Of a stretch of 64,000 nucleotides of DNA, positions 39,656 through 52,364 are shown piece by piece. The DNA is taken from contig NC_051100.1 of NCBI RefSeq assembly GCF_901709675.1, positions 4,402,001 to 4,466,000 of the forward strand, in the 5' to 3' direction. Below the pieces are notes generated by a model. That model saw only the letters and a program-made list of their open reading frames with translations. It had not been told where the DNA came from and did no database searches. This DNA comes from Syngnathus acus. Lineage: Eukaryota > Chordata > Actinopteri > Syngnathiformes > Syngnathidae. The position numbers and the translations under genes were made by a program. Every line of letters starts with the position of its first letter. Within the stretch, counting starts at the first letter, position 1.

Positions 39656-40734
39656 GGTCAAAACGACCTGGGGATATGTTTCAATTCCCCCCCATCCAGG
39701 AATGTGTGAATTTGCCATTATCAAATGAGAATTGGTCCTGCCACACCACGTTTACTCATCTCAGCTGTGCTCCGACTTTGACTGCCAATCCGTAGCCGTG
39801 CCGTTCATACAAAACACCAGCAAAACAGGCGAAGGAATTGCTCGAGCAGGCGCTGGGCAAACACCTACAGTGTGTTTTGGTTATGATTATGGACCCCCGC
39901 CGAGTCCCACCCTGTTCCATTTCCTTCAGCGACAGGATTGATATTGGCAATTTATGCCAGGCACTGAACAAATATCCAACTTTTAGTTTGAAAGGAGTAA
40001 CAAGGATTTTTTTCCAACATTGCATTAGCGAGGTGAAAAATACTGACTAAACTGACAGGCCAGATTTTCTTTTTTCCCGGTTAAAAACATGTTGCGAGGT
40101 AATTGGATGATGTCTCGCATCCATTAGCGGCCATTCATGTCACCGAATAAAAGCAGAATCAAGTATGCAACAAGCAGCCGGTGAGTGCAAACATCAAGAA
40201 AAACCTTCAGCAATACTTTTGAGTGCGCATCCCTGTGAGTACTTTATTATCTTTGATATATAAAATGTACAGGCGGTCTTTTTTTTTTTTTTTTGGAAAG
40301 TGATCGACGGGTTTTATTCCTTTTTTCCATTAACGCCCTCCCGTTATCAGCCAAGGTGTTTCCGCAGGAGCGAAGTTTATAAATATTTCATCATATTCGG
40401 TGTCCAAGCAAGTCCGTGTTCTTTTGTTTTTAATGGCTCCAATTAGTGCAGCCTCGGACCACCGTGCTGGCATCTCCACACACTTGAGCTGTTCCGCTGC
40501 CGCACTCCAACTTTACCTTAAAAAAAAACACACACACACGCGATATTCTTATTCCTTCTATCCTTGAGACGTCGTGAAAGGTTCGAATCAGTCCCCGGCT
40601 AGCATGCATTTGAAACTCCGCACGTGAGAACGTAACCTTTGACCCGCCAGCGAATTTAGACTGCGCCTGTCTTAAGATGTTTGAGAATATTTGTCAATTT
40701 TCGCACATGTCCTGAGTGTTGTTAGTCACCTAAA

Positions 40735-40820
40735 TGTTGACCAGAGGCTGAGATGTACCGAAGTCAAATTCCTTGTTTGGCACGCTCAAACATGGCCAAT
40801 AAAGAATCTTGAATCTTGAA
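40735..40820 (+). mobile_element. Non-LTR retrotransposon 3' end with octamer tail
   Basis: The sequence GTACCGAAGTCAAATTCCTT then GGCCAATAAAGAATCTTGAA and a second GAATCTTGAA repeat matches the common fish LINE terminus, which ends in AATTCCTTG...TGGCCAATAAA plus short tandem repeats. No coding part is recognisable, so the copy is strongly 5'-truncated. Confidence 0.6.
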
Positions 40821-41189
40821 TTAGAGGCAAGACTTGAAAGCGTTATCCTGCCTGAAGAGAGCAGAACTAATGATTCTCTTTTCCCCAAATGTTATATTAT
40901 GAAAGCAAGTTTGACGAATCTTCAAGCGATGCAATCTTAGGAATTGTAACAAAAAGCTTTGCCGCATTAATTCCGGCGGCCGGGGAACTGGATATATATT
41001 TTGGCGGGACTTCAAAGCATTTATGGCAGTTGTGTTGGAGAAATGTATAAAAGGTTTATTTATTTGTTTTCAAAAAGCGCTTTTTCAGAAAAGGTTTTTT
41101 GAAAACAAAAGGCTAGCTTTCCATCTTATAAGTGGAAAATCGTCCAAAAACATCAAAACTAGAGCATTGTTCTTTGCCAACAAGATTGC

Positions 41190-41290
41190 AGCTAAGCACT
41201 ACTTACATCTAAATGAAGTGCCTCAACATACTTCAACATCGACACCAAAATACTACAACACGACAGCAAAGCACTACTTTTGTCCAAACA
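41190..41290 (-). repeat. Dispersed GCCATCTTGTGG-family repeat, copy
   Basis: CATCTAAATGAAGTGCCTCA and CAGCAAAGCACTACTTTTGT are reverse complements of the GAGCTTCATTTAGA and ACAAAAGTAGTGCTTTGC modules. An inner partial repeat (AAAATACTACAACACGACAG) suggests tandem organisation. Confidence 0.5.
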
Positions 41291-42590
41291 AAAATGCTTA
41301 CATTTAATCAATTAGAGCCTAACCTCTGTAATTAATATCTGCATGGCAACACAATGAACCTGACATCTGATTGGACCTTCAAAAAAAACAAATAACCCAC
41401 AAATGACACGAGTGTTTGGCCTAGCAGAAAAGGCCAGGAAGGCCCTGACTGCACACCACGGCATCATTATAATCAAATCCAAAATATGCATTAGCGCTTA
41501 GCGCCATCCTTTCGGCACATTACCTCCGCAGGTTAGCCGCGCAATGCTCATTGTAGTGCGCGGCGGCGTGCGCGGACAGTGAAGCGGACGAGAGGGCAAG
41601 ACTTCTCCCAGGACAGCTGACGTGAGCAAACAACACAACGTTGGAAATGCGCCAGCAGTCCGTTTAGAGAATGACTTCCAGAGGAGAAGCTTCTCTCCCC
41701 TTTTCTCTCGCTCTGTCTCACCAGTCGGATTTAATAGACGCCTCGCGCCATGCCGCCGTGTGTACGCTCACCCCTGCAGTAGAAATGTGATATTTGCATG
41801 CGGTAATTATAAAGTTAGGTTCACGAGCTTTGATCATCTGAGCGAATCTTCAATTACCACACGGTAGATAACGAAGTAGCTTGTGTGCGTACTTCAAGTG
41901 TTGTTCTCCCTCGGTGAGTTACCGTCACCTTTTTCGCTGAACCCCGTGACCTTGAGCGGCAGCTGCACTCACCCCCCTCCCCCTCCTCCGTCGAGGTCAC
42001 CTCTCGTCGAGGTTCATCTGTCAGGGCCGGGGGACTACCGTGACAGCGGGCAATTACACGTACGCGTGAGACACGACCCCCCCCCCTCCCCTGTGACTTT
42101 TGGGTGTGGGAGGGGGCGAGGGGACGAAACATTCCCTCATGTTTTAGGTGGCTTAATGCAGCCCAGTACAACTGCCAGGAGAATTGTAACGTTGGCTGTT
42201 CTTGCGGCGCTCACACGCGACTCTAAATGGACCCTGGGGTGATCTTGGCCTACAGAGGAGCCGGAATTTATCACGCTGATTGTCTCGCATCTGCGGCAAA
42301 TTGCGTTGAATAACGGCAAACTTAAAAAAAAGTGGTGCACAGCAATGTGCCGAATGGAAACGTCTACCAGGGGGATGGAAAGGCCAAACATTATCAAACT
42401 ATGGCACCGAGTACGACAGTTAATTTGATTATGTAAAATCTGCAAGTTGATTAAGGAAATCTGAGCAGACTGCGGGATCCCCCCCCCCCCCCTCCTCGGG
42501 GAATAAACAACTCGGATTATCTGAACAAATTTGGCCGGCAGCCGATAGCCTTCAGCTATTAACGTTCTTTTATTTTGTTTTTGTTTTTAG

Positions 42591-42662
42591 GCTCACCTAC
42601 CGAACAGGACAAGACACGGCGAACTGTGACACTTGTCGAAACAGCGCATGCATCATTTACAG
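42591..42662 (+). CDS. INSYN2A: INSYN2A coding exon 2
   Basis: A 72-base exon between the acceptor TTGTTTTTAG and the donor TACAG|GTGGGT. The first base completes GGG (Gly) with the previous exon; the frame then reads LTYRTGQDTANCDTCRNSAC and IIY, leaving two bases (AG). This is almost identical to the corresponding mammalian INSYN2A segment, with two CxxC-like cysteines and one further Cys. The exact phase fit on both sides confirms the exon. Confidence 0.97.
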
Positions 42663-42949
42663 GTGGGTAGCGACACTGCAGATGCGCGTCATTAATTCTG
42701 CATTTAGTTTTGTTTTTGCACGCTGATGATTCCGTTCAGTATGCCAGCGTTGCTCGCAGCAAATGTTACAGCAGAGACACAAAAAGGCTTCGAGGACAAT
42801 CAATATTTAACTGAAATAGAAACAAGAGACTGGGGATTGTAACTGCAATTTTCGGTTATCGACAGTAATGTCATCGTACCGTGATGTCGGAATTAGAAGG
42901 AAAATGACTTTAAGGTTCCATTCCATTGTTGTATTGTGCAACGTTTCCC

Positions 42950-43105
42950 AACCTTTACCGAGCCTGCGAAATCTCACGCCGCGCATCCAAACAAAAATAT
43001 TTGCATAGCCATGATAACCGACATTTTGAAGAATCTGACCTGAGCTTAGCATTATACAGGCTAAACAAATGGGGGCCAAGGATTGACCCTTGAGGGACCC
43101 CTCAT
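42950..43105 (-). mobile_element. Decayed LINE reverse transcriptase fragment
   Basis: On the minus strand GGGGTCCCTCAAGGGTCAAT reads GVPQGS, continuing ILGPHLFSLY, which is RT motif 4/B of L2/CR1-like non-LTR elements. After a frameshift the sequence resumes as GQILQNVGYHGYAN, corresponding to the segment that ends in the YADD catalytic box; here the box is eroded (YAN). The copy is dead. Confidence 0.75.
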
Positions 43106-43983
43106 GTCATGGTCAATCGATGGTAGATAAATAATAACTTTTCATTCCTAGATACTCACCAGACTTTTTTTTTCATTTACATTCTGATTAGAAAGTGTTT
43201 ATTATAAACGATACAAATAATGTTTAAATGGCAAATTTTCACTGAATCTCTTGCACCTGCACACAAAATCAGTTGCAGTGCTGCTATGTTGTGTGTGTGT
43301 ACGTCAGAGTTTTTTTTTTTGCAAAATGTTTTCAAGCAAAATCAGCAAAATCTGTGGGAAGGGAGGTCCCGAGCATGTTTTTGTTTGTTGTTTTCATGTA
43401 AAATGCAAACATTTTTCGCTATTTGGGCCTTGTTCTACATGAGTGGACACATAGCGTACATTTGAATCGATATTTTAATTGAGAACAAGGATACAGGAAT
43501 TAAGAGTGATTTTTTGTTTCCTGCTTTCTCTCTCCTAGTCGAAAAATGCAGCGTTTCTCACTGACCTAGATTGGGGTTTATTTGGAACACAAAAGAGAAA
43601 AAAAGATCACAGCTCAAATACAGAGATGAATATTTAGTATTTCACATCACATTCGGGAGGATGACAAAATCATCGGCTTCATAATGCGAGAAAGCCTTTG
43701 CCATACACTGTCGACTCGTGGATTTAATTAACACGGACAGCCAGGCATGAATGCATTTATTGTTGGGGTTATACTATGACATTTTCCAAATGTAATGAGA
43801 GGTGACCTGATCATTTGCAAAGGTTATCAAAATATTCAAAACCACCGTCAGTATGACCGATTCAGATAAGCGAAGAAACGGCTCTTTTAAATGTACTGGA
43901 AAGTACCGCTAGACTTCACCGACAATGACGAGCAAAAATAAACTAACTGATTGTAAAAAGTGATGGAGATAATGTCATGCAGT

Positions 43984-44140
43984 AATTTTATGATAATTTA
44001 TTATTTTTATATTATAAATTAAATATTGTAAATATAGTAAATATTTAATAATAATAATAACAAATAATAAGGAATAAAAATAGAATATTCAAATATAATA
44101 ATAATAATCATTATTATTAATATTATATTTATATTATCTA
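43984..44140. repeat. AT-rich (TAA/ATT)n low-complexity tract
   Basis: About 150 bases almost entirely A/T with repeated AATAATAAT and ATTATTATT units, including self-complementary parts. Confidence 0.8.
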
Positions 44141-46179
44141 TTATGATTTCATGAGTTGTTGAATTAAATACTGTGCATGCAACACTGCATTTGTTAAGTC
44201 GAATTCACTTATATTTAACTTTTAACTGCGACGGTGGCTTGTGTGAATCCATTTGACTCAGCGATACTGTTCCATAAAAGTCCATATGAGCCTTTTGGGT
44301 GTTGGACTGCGCCGCTGTCACATGCTTTTACTGTGAGCGCCGGGTAAGAGTTCTAATGAGGAGATTCGAAGAGTGCAAACTCCGAAGCGACTTAATTGAC
44401 CAAGCGAACAAATGGCGCCGACTGCCACTAAACCGCAAGATGCCTGGCGGTGATAAAAGCACAATGAAGATGCGCTGAATTAGCCAAATGCTAATCAAGT
44501 GGGAGATCATCTTTTCATATGCGGCGTGCTGTATCATTAAAAGTTGTCTATTTCAGCTGCTCCTACCGTGTTTTTTTATTTTTTTAAGACTCATTGAACA
44601 GAGCTAGCAAGTCGAGCCATCTGCCCGCCACACTCTCCATCCTTGCCAAAACATGATGAGACACTTTGCAACCTCCAAACACTTTAGCGCTCTTCAGCAC
44701 AAACCTTTCAAGGCCGACTGAGCCCCGTTAGAAGCAAAGGGTCGCTCTTTATCTCTTCCCTTGATTCAACAAATATCCCGGATGCTAAAAAAGCCCAGTC
44801 CAAATCGTTCTGACTTTGACTAGGAATGCGGTGTGAGAGCAGCTTGCACGTGAGATGTCAGAAAGGCAGAAGAGAGGTGTGAAGTTTGACAACCCCGCAC
44901 TTACTTCTCCCACCTTGTTATGTTGAAAGCAAGTTGCCACGTATGAAATTGTCAGATGACAGAATGACACTGATAGTGTTGTGGTTGCTACACGGGGCCT
45001 GATCGACTCCTGTTCCTAAAGCGTGAAGGTGAATTGTCGTCCCTCTATTTTCTCTGTCTGGCGCCGGAGTACAAGAAGCTCCTGTTCGAATACCTCAGAC
45101 TATAAACTGAAAGTCTTAAGCAAGTTTTAAAGATTCACTGGAGTCACGTGGTAATCTCGTCAGTCTTTTTCTACTCTTGGCCCTTACGACTATATAAAAG
45201 GTGTTTATTTCTATTACGGGTCTTTGCGACACAAGCAACAGATTAGCTCGAAAGAGCACGAACATGGACTGTCCAGAACGTGGAGCGGAAAGATCAGTCT
45301 GTTCATTCTGTTGGTTTTCTCCATTTTGAAGTCTCTGGAAAATGACTGGATTAAATGCTACATTGGTTCCGTTTTAAAGGCAACCTCACATTACACAGGA
45401 TCTCCTTGTAGAACAAACTCACGAGTTAATCCGCTGACCGGGCGGCGGCCGGTGAAGAGAACACGGCGTGACTGACGTACATTTAAAATAGCAAACAGCG
45501 GTCAGGGGAAAAAAATTGAAATCAATTATTACTCAAAGCCGGACAAGCAAGAACGACATGTTGCAGCCGTAGCGCAGATTGGAATCCCCTGGAGATGTAT
45601 CCCTTTAATTTCAGAGCACTACAACTCCTCGAGTGTATGTCCGATAAAATCGGGAATGCGGCAGCTGCTGAGCTAAGGTGCTCAATCAGAGTCACTGGGT
45701 CTTATCCAGACCTCAGCTCTCGCCTGGCTGACAGCCGCCCCCGCGCCCCATCACCTCCACCACCCCAATGTCGCCGACGATCATAAATCACCGCAACAAA
45801 TGGGGGTGCGTATTTGGAAAAACAAAACCAAGGGAGAAAGGCTCAACATGTGGATGATGAATAAGGGAAATAAGCCCGTGCTGTAATTTTGACATGGAAG
45901 CGAGAGAGAAATGAAAGAAAAGGTCATTGCGGACACATTTTTCACTTTCCTTGCCTGATATTGAGACACTTTGGTTATTTGCCCGCTGCCTCTATTAATA
46001 CAACGAAGGAAAGGAGTATTGAATTTCTGCTGCTTGGCAATTTCATAGAAAATTTGAGTTATTGACACTTTGAACACCCAATTTTCTTAATACTGACTTT
46101 GCTCGATGGATATTAGAATGCTGATTAACAGCTGATTCAGTTTGATTGGACAAGAATAATTCCAGAGTACATTATTTTT

Positions 46180-46215
46180 CAGAACGTAAGGTGCACCGGA
46201 TTTATAAGATGCCCG
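46180..46215 (+). repeat. Short dispersed TTTTTCAGA..GTAAGGTGCACCGG element
   Basis: TTATTTTTCAGAACGTAAGG followed by TGCACCGGATTTATAAG resembles the widespread vertebrate repeat with a TTTTTCGGACTATAAGGCGCACCGG motif. A related start (TATTTTTCAGACTATCGTGT) occurs at 39568. The copy is degenerate. Confidence 0.4.
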
Positions 46216-47614
46216 TCTGGATGGAACTTTAACTTGACTTGATTTATATAACCAATTTGTTGTGTGAAAGTGAAACAGTTAAAACTATTTGGCTTTAGCT
46301 AGTTAGCTTGTTGCGCTCATGGCTATAAATCAAGTGACTAAACACACACGACAGTTTTTTTTCTTTCTGGCAGTACTTGGAATTTGGGAATTATGTTGTC
46401 TCTAGTTTATAGAATAAAACAGAGATAATGTTTTTTTTTCCATCTTAAACTTAAACTACAGCACATTTTACGACAGCGTTGTAACTTTTTGAGCGACCGA
46501 CCACAACATGCTTGATAACATCCTCACAGGCATTTTCTGCTATTGTGCTGTTAAATTGAAATTAAATGTACACTGTGTCGGCTTTTCAATTGGGAACAGA
46601 CAAGAAGTTTGAAAAACAGTCAAATGAAATGAAATGCAGTGGCGGCGGCGGCGGCGTGCGTTGAGGGTGAGGCGCTCATTAGCTGCGGTGTCCCGCGCCG
46701 AGAGCCTGTTCTGGTGAACAATTGTTAAGATTTGTGCATCCTGTTTTGTCCTCATTAATGAGATTGGCTTTTTCCCGTGTGTTTGTGAAGCACAGAGCAT
46801 GTAATAGACGCCGTCGGCTTGCGATTTACATGACAAAGGCAGCCTTTCTCCACAGCATTTACATAACCTGTGGGGAATTTTCCTTCTGCTTTTTTTTTTT
46901 AAATTCACTTTAAACTTCTCATGAGAGCAAATAACATCCAGTCTGGTGATTTTATCCACTGCATCCTACGACATGAAACTGAACCTGAACCACTCACGTT
47001 GTCAAGTGAAGGACTTTCAAGTGACCAAAGGGGAAATCAGCGGTGGAGAGATGACTTTACGATGAATGTCACCGAAGGAGGAAAAAAGACATCTTTTGAT
47101 TAAAAACAAAACAGTGTTTAGCGCAATACAAACAATGCGCCGCCTAGCTAAACAAATGATTAATTTCCCTTTTGGAGTGTCCTAGAAAAGCTCATGTGTG
47201 TGTATGAAGGGGCTTTTACTGTACTTAACTTTGTGTTGATGTTTGCTCACCCTCCTGCGTTCCCAAACCAGCAGCAGTCAACGATGATCTCTACCCGGGC
47301 ATTTGTCAACGGTATCCTGTAACTGCCGTGATCAGCCAAGTAATTAATCGCTTAATAATTACCGGGGCTATTTAGTGGTGCTCCATACTGATGTAGCGCC
47401 CCGTCACACTGTGATAGTAAAAGACGTTGGATATAAAGAGAGTGATGCCTCAGTTGTTGTTTTGGAACCTCTGCCGTTAATTAGGGAGGAACGATATAAT
47501 CAGTTAAATGAAAAAAATAAATAATCGGATTGTCCTGGTCGGGGTCGCAGGCTACATCCAAAACACAGCGTGGATCAAAGTGTTGCCTAATATCAAATTA
47601 TAGCTTTGGAACTA

Positions 47615-47675
47615 TCTATGTTGATGTGAGTTGAGGTGCTTCATGGAGTGCTTTGGCGCCATATCGTGGTATCTC
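47615..47675 (+). repeat. Dispersed GCCATCTTGTGG-family repeat, copy
   Basis: GATGTGAGTTGAGGTGCTTC followed by TTTGGCGCCATATCGTGGT has the module order of the other copies. Confidence 0.5.
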
Positions 47676-48565
47676 CAGTCATTTTTGTTGTTAATGTATT
47701 CACAGCCCTGTTTTAGCGCTTGTAGCTAGCTAACACGCTAAGCTAAATGGAACAACCTCCTTTGACGATCGTTGGGTTTATCGTAAACTCGAGCCGTAGG
47801 AAGTTTCAAAGTACTTCCGAGCGATCCATGATGATTCTATTAGTCTTCCGTTCTTAACTGACACTTATCGCCGAGCTGAGGACAGTCTTCGGGATTCATT
47901 TTGCCGATGTGATTGTTGCGTATCTGTCAGCAGGCTAATTGTGCTGCCCATCAAGCCCGGGGTAAAGCCCCAGCGTCCATGTGCCTGCCAACAAGGTCGA
48001 CCTTGACGCATCAGATGTCGTCTCTTTTGGCCGCGTCTACTTTAATCCAGTTAGCCTTTTTAATATCGTGCGAAGCGTTGTAAACAAATGGCCGCTCAAA
48101 CCCCTAAAACAGCGTGGTCTCCTTTTTTTTCTTGCCAGGTAAGGCTGTCATGTTAGGGGGCAAATTGCCCGGGATTCATATTTATTTATTTCACATTCCT
48201 GGGAATATAGTGCAAAGCCCTGGAATGAATACATTAACACACCCCAGCAAATCAATAGCAATACGGAAAACGTGGGCTAATGATGGATTTATTCCGCGCT
48301 GGAAACGGGGTAGTTAATCACGGCCTGCTTGGCCTCCGCCTGCTTGCCTTTGCTTGGAATTAAGATGCACACTTCTTCCAGCCCAAGCACATTTAATTGC
48401 CCAGAGAGTTCACAAAAGGACACTCAATGACCAGACAGGATCACATGAGGAAAGCTAACTTAGCTTACCCATGCTGACTTTTGAAATCTGCCTAGCAACA
48501 ACTGAGTCGCTTCAACGTTAAGTTCAAATTTCCTTCTTGTCATTTGTTCCTCGATTTTGTTGCAG

Positions 48566-48749
48566 TGTGGAATTGGACTTCAAGCTGCAGGAGGACAAGC
48601 TGCAGCCGCTGATGAAGAGACTTTGCCCCCAGGGCAGCCAACAATGTCCCGCCCTGCCTTACTCCAACGAAGTCTTCACATCCACTCCCAAACGCAAATC
48701 CAAGTCGGACTCTAAGAAGCACGCCCGCTGGAAACTGTGGTTCCTTTGA
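48566..48749 (+). CDS. INSYN2A: INSYN2A coding exon 3 (C terminus)
   Basis: The acceptor TTTTGTTGCAG precedes 48566. AG from exon 2 plus T gives Ser, then VELDFKLQEDKLQPLMKRL, a proline-containing linker, STPKRKSKSDSKKHARWKLW and FL, ending at TGA 48747-48749. The ELDFK.QEDKLQP block, the basic SKK..RWKLWFL tail and the stop position agree with mammalian INSYN2A. The Lys/Arg/Ser-rich tail is unusually conserved for a disordered-looking sequence. Total coding length is 1347 bases including the stop. Confidence 0.97.
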
Positions 48750-48966
48750 GTGGAACATGAATGCTTTGGGAAGAGCCTTTTATTGGGCGCACTAATACCC
48801 CATGCTCGGCTCAAAATGGATGAAAGAATATTCCGGGGGAGGAATCAAGCCAAGAGGATGGATAACAGGACGTTAGAGAGCCGTTGTTTTTTTTGGGGGG
48901 GTTCTGAGCTGAGACTGCACGTCAAGTCAGCGGAGAGAAAACAAAACAAACAACAAAACAAATAAA
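48750..48966 (+). other. INSYN2A: INSYN2A 3' UTR start with possible poly(A) signal
   Basis: AATAAA lies at 48961-48966, 212 bases after the stop codon. It follows an A-rich stretch, so it could be weak or chance. A longer 3' UTR is possible, as INSYN2A mRNAs in mammals are long. Confidence 0.4.
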
Positions 48967-49186
48967 TATATATTTCAAACTCTGCCAAACCTTTTTCTGG
49001 CATGTTAGCTGGAGAGGACGGATGAACACCTGCAAATCTAGGTGAGCCTTGGAAGACATTTTTTGCACAAAAGTACAGCTAGAAATTTGTTTCAATTGGC
49101 CTTTATGAGTTTGTATCAATAGTTTTTTATATATTACGTTTTGGGGAATATGGATTACGCAGCGATATCTAACAATTTTTATCCAT

Positions 49187-49248
49187 CTCAGAGGGCGGCC
49201 ATTTTGTCACTTGCTGTCGACTGAAAATGACATCATAGATGCTCAGGT
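49187..49248 (-). mobile_element. MITE-like repeat, second copy (partial)
   Basis: GAGGGCGGCCATTTTGTCAC followed by TTGCTGTCGACTGAAAATGA is the reverse complement of the module at 6836-6885, and continues with CATCATAGATGCTCAGGT. The flanking palindromic half is not evident here. Confidence 0.6.
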
Positions 49249-50363
49249 TCGAATCACGATCTTTAAAAAATGTAGACAACACGAATGAATTAAGGGATCT
49301 GTGGTTCTGCATCCTCGGACAGCGTTCCAGATGGGCCACTCCAGGTCTGGTCAGGCCACAAAAAAAGAAAATTGCAATCAAATTCATCAACTTGCATGTT
49401 CGCGTGTACGACAGAAAGATTAATTTATTTCAGATGTTCAATTCAAAAACCCAAAACAGTTTTACAGATAGATAAAAACAAACAGGGAGGCTAATTTCTA
49501 TTTCTCATGTACTCTTTTTCAGCATACTGCTTGGCAACAAGAGGCGCCGCCACGTGAAGGGCCTTTTATTGGTGAAGGTGTCAAATGGACAAAGCACAAC
49601 AATTGACTATTTACGCAAAACACATGACAAAGACTTGAAGTCTGGCGCTGTACTTCCCGCCCGCCTCTTTTTCCATCCTCAGTAACTTGTTTTAATTCAG
49701 CGCTGTGTGCAAACAAACAACAGAGCGGCGTCGCCTTAGCCATCATGTTTTTTTGTCCTCCCTTAATGGATGTTAGGCAGAGTTCAGAATGTATGAATAT
49801 TTTGCCCACTGGCTGTGTTTACTGCACCGTAAAGTATCTTCTGCGGGCTAGACTGTGCGGCGACATGATGCAGAAAGGTGCTTGAATTTTGTTCGTTTTA
49901 TGGCTCAGATGAAGTCAGGTAGAGTTGAGGTTATTAAGTTATAAAAAATAAAAATAAAAAAGAGTCGTACACGTACGACTGAATCGGCCGTAAAAAAAAA
50001 AATGCAGAAAATACAGCCGCAGCCTATACTTTGGATTATAATCTACATATTTATAGCAAAATTAATGACATTTTGGCAGAAAAAAAAAGGCAAGTCTCTC
50101 CTAATTTTTTTTTTAAATGGTATTTTCTGGATGAGCTCACATTTTTAGCAACACATATATACATATTTGTATTTTTTGGATGATGTGATGCTTCGGAAGT
50201 CCTACTGGAAAGTAAAGGCTTCTTTTTGAAAGGTCTTCTTGTTGTGAAGGTTGTCTCTTGTTACCACGCAGCTGCACTTTTCTGATCGGATGGCTTGAAG
50301 ATGTCAGTGTCGGGTTGGATTGGATTGTAATGCCACTTTTATCCTCCAGGGGCAGCAGTGAGA

Positions 50364-50512
50364 AAAGCTTGTCTAAATGAAGCTCCTCAACTCACTTCAA
50401 CAAATACTGCAAGTTGGTGGCAAAGCTCTACTTTTGTCTGAATGAAGCTGAATGAAGTCACTTCAATATAATATGCTAAAAGATGGCATCAATTTTCTAC
50501 TTTTGTCTAAAT
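50364..50512 (-). repeat. Dispersed GCCATCTTGTGG-family repeat, tandem-like copy
   Basis: TGTCTAAATGAAGCTCCTCA then ACTCACTTCAACAAATACTG, and again CTACTTTTGTCTAAATGAAG near 50496, are reverse complements of the family modules. Three TGTCT(A/G)AATGAAG modules occur within 150 bases, so the element is internally repeated. Confidence 0.6.
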
Positions 50513-52344
50513 GAAGCACCAAAGAAATAAGGCCCGCCTTGAAAAAATCTGTTCACTGTATTTGCTTTGAATTAAGTCATGTCATTTTTTTTTTTTTCCC
50601 AACTTGATGTAATTCGTCAACTTGCAGTCGGAGTAGCAATCTATATTTCTGCTGAATGAAATCTCTTTCAACGGTATTACCTCAGCTGTCAACCTTTCTC
50701 GTGGCTTTTTTAGTGTTGCAGAACTGCAGAGCATGACCGGGGCTTGGAAGGACCACTCTCAAGTCCTCTTCTATCCGTCTTCTCATGTGATTATCAGTCA
50801 CCGAAAGAAAAAAAAAAAAAAAAACACGCCTCTGTCAAGCGAGGAGCGTGGAGGTTGGGGGGTCCCAGCTCATCAAACTGAGTGACCGCATCGTGTGCAT
50901 CTCTCCTCATCCTCCCCTCCGCCCCCACCCACGCGGCGTTCCCATCTCGGTCATTATTCTTGAGGCTCAGCAGATTTTCTCCTCTCTTATTTTAGCGCCG
51001 CTTGTGTTCACTCTGACTTTCTTTTTTTCTCATGTCATTTCATTCCTGCGGCGCTCTCTTAATCTATTTATTCCACAGTTCATCATTCACCATGTTTAGC
51101 TCCTCACGCTTGCTGTCTCTTCCTCGCTTGTAAACAAATAGAAAACCTCATTTTCTGTCTAGCCAAATTGAGCCGTCACAGTTGGAAAATTTTCTCATTT
51201 GAGACAATTATTGCTAATTTTATAAACGTGCACTTTTGGCTATTTGTATTTTCTTTCCACATTGTTAGTCTTTCTGTGCTTTCTGTGGTTAGATTAGATT
51301 TTTTTTTTTTTTCTTCAGCTGAGACAATATACCAACGAAACGAGAGATTCTTTTGGGGTATTGTTTCATAATAATCATACGGATGTTCAATACCGCTTTT
51401 CTCCTCAAACCAATACCAGTATGATTTCCAATTTAGCAATTCTGCTTCAAATGAAATCCTAAATCTGTCCAGACCCAGACAAGACCAAGCTCTTCAAAAT
51501 GTGTTTCGAGACCAAGACCAGTTTGTCACATTTCCACTCGACAAGTAAGTTCATCACCTCCTTTTGATTTTTAATTGATTGTGTATATCCCCAAAAAATG
51601 CAACATTTCCTTTTATAGCGACACTCCATTACGAATAAGTCATGAATGAAATCAGTACTCATATCTTGCTAGTAGCCGATTTAAAACTACAACCCCCGCC
51701 TGCCCCCTTCCACTGAAGTCTTGTGTAACTTCATCCATCACATTGTGATCAAATTCCAATTCCAACATGTTCCACTCCAGTTAAGCGTCACCGTTTCTGC
51801 AAGAATGTGACAAATTGAGTAGCCGGATGTGGATTTTAAAGATTAAGACGGGGGAAACACGGGAGACACAAAGTCAGCCATTTGCATGCACGAGGATATC
51901 TCCACTCATTATCACCTCATGAAGAGGCTTGCCTACTTTGCAGGACTCCATCAAATATAGCAGATTACTCACTGCACACACACGGGCTAGATAATGTTGG
52001 AGAAGGCTCATCTGGAGGATAATAAGAACAAAATGACCTGCTGCTGAATTTCAGCGTGTGTGGGCGGGGGGGGGGCTTTTTATGTAGGGCGCAATCAGTA
52101 ACTTCATCAGCCATGCTGCGTGACCTGCATGTCGTGGGGCGAATGTTAATCAATCAGCGACGAAAAAATAGAAAAACTCATTTAAAAGCAACGCTGGTGG
52201 TAAAGTAAGAATTAACAAAGCAGAGAGCAAGAGTCGTCTTATTCTTGAGCCTGATGTGTCGAATTCATCTGTTTATGTTTTATAATTGAAAAGGTTATAA
52301 ATGATAAAACTTCAGCGCAAACAGACAAATAAAACAACACTCGC

Positions 52345-52364
52345 GTATATATATATATATATAT
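52345..52364. repeat. TA microsatellite
   Basis: An alternating TA tract of about 20 bases. Confidence 0.8.

Larger units (their letters stand above)
39545..42590 (+). other. INSYN2A: INSYN2A intron between coding exons 1 and 2
   Basis: GTGAGT...TTTTTAG intron of 3046 bases. It contains a CAGACTATCGTGTCAC repeat (about 39567-39588), minus-oriented dispersed repeat copies (39600-39655, 41190-41290) and a LINE 3' tail (about 40735-40820). A CpG-rich, C-tract-rich block lies near 41930-42130. No exon is recognisable. Confidence 0.7.
42663..48565 (+). other. INSYN2A: INSYN2A intron between coding exons 2 and 3
   Basis: GTGGGT...TTGCAG intron of 5903 bases. It contains a minus-strand LINE RT fragment (about 42950-43105), a (TAA)-rich tract (43984-44140), a CAGAACGTAAGGTGCACCGG repeat (about 46180-46215) and a dispersed repeat copy (47615-47675). 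I recognise no DOCK1 exon in it. Confidence 0.7.
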
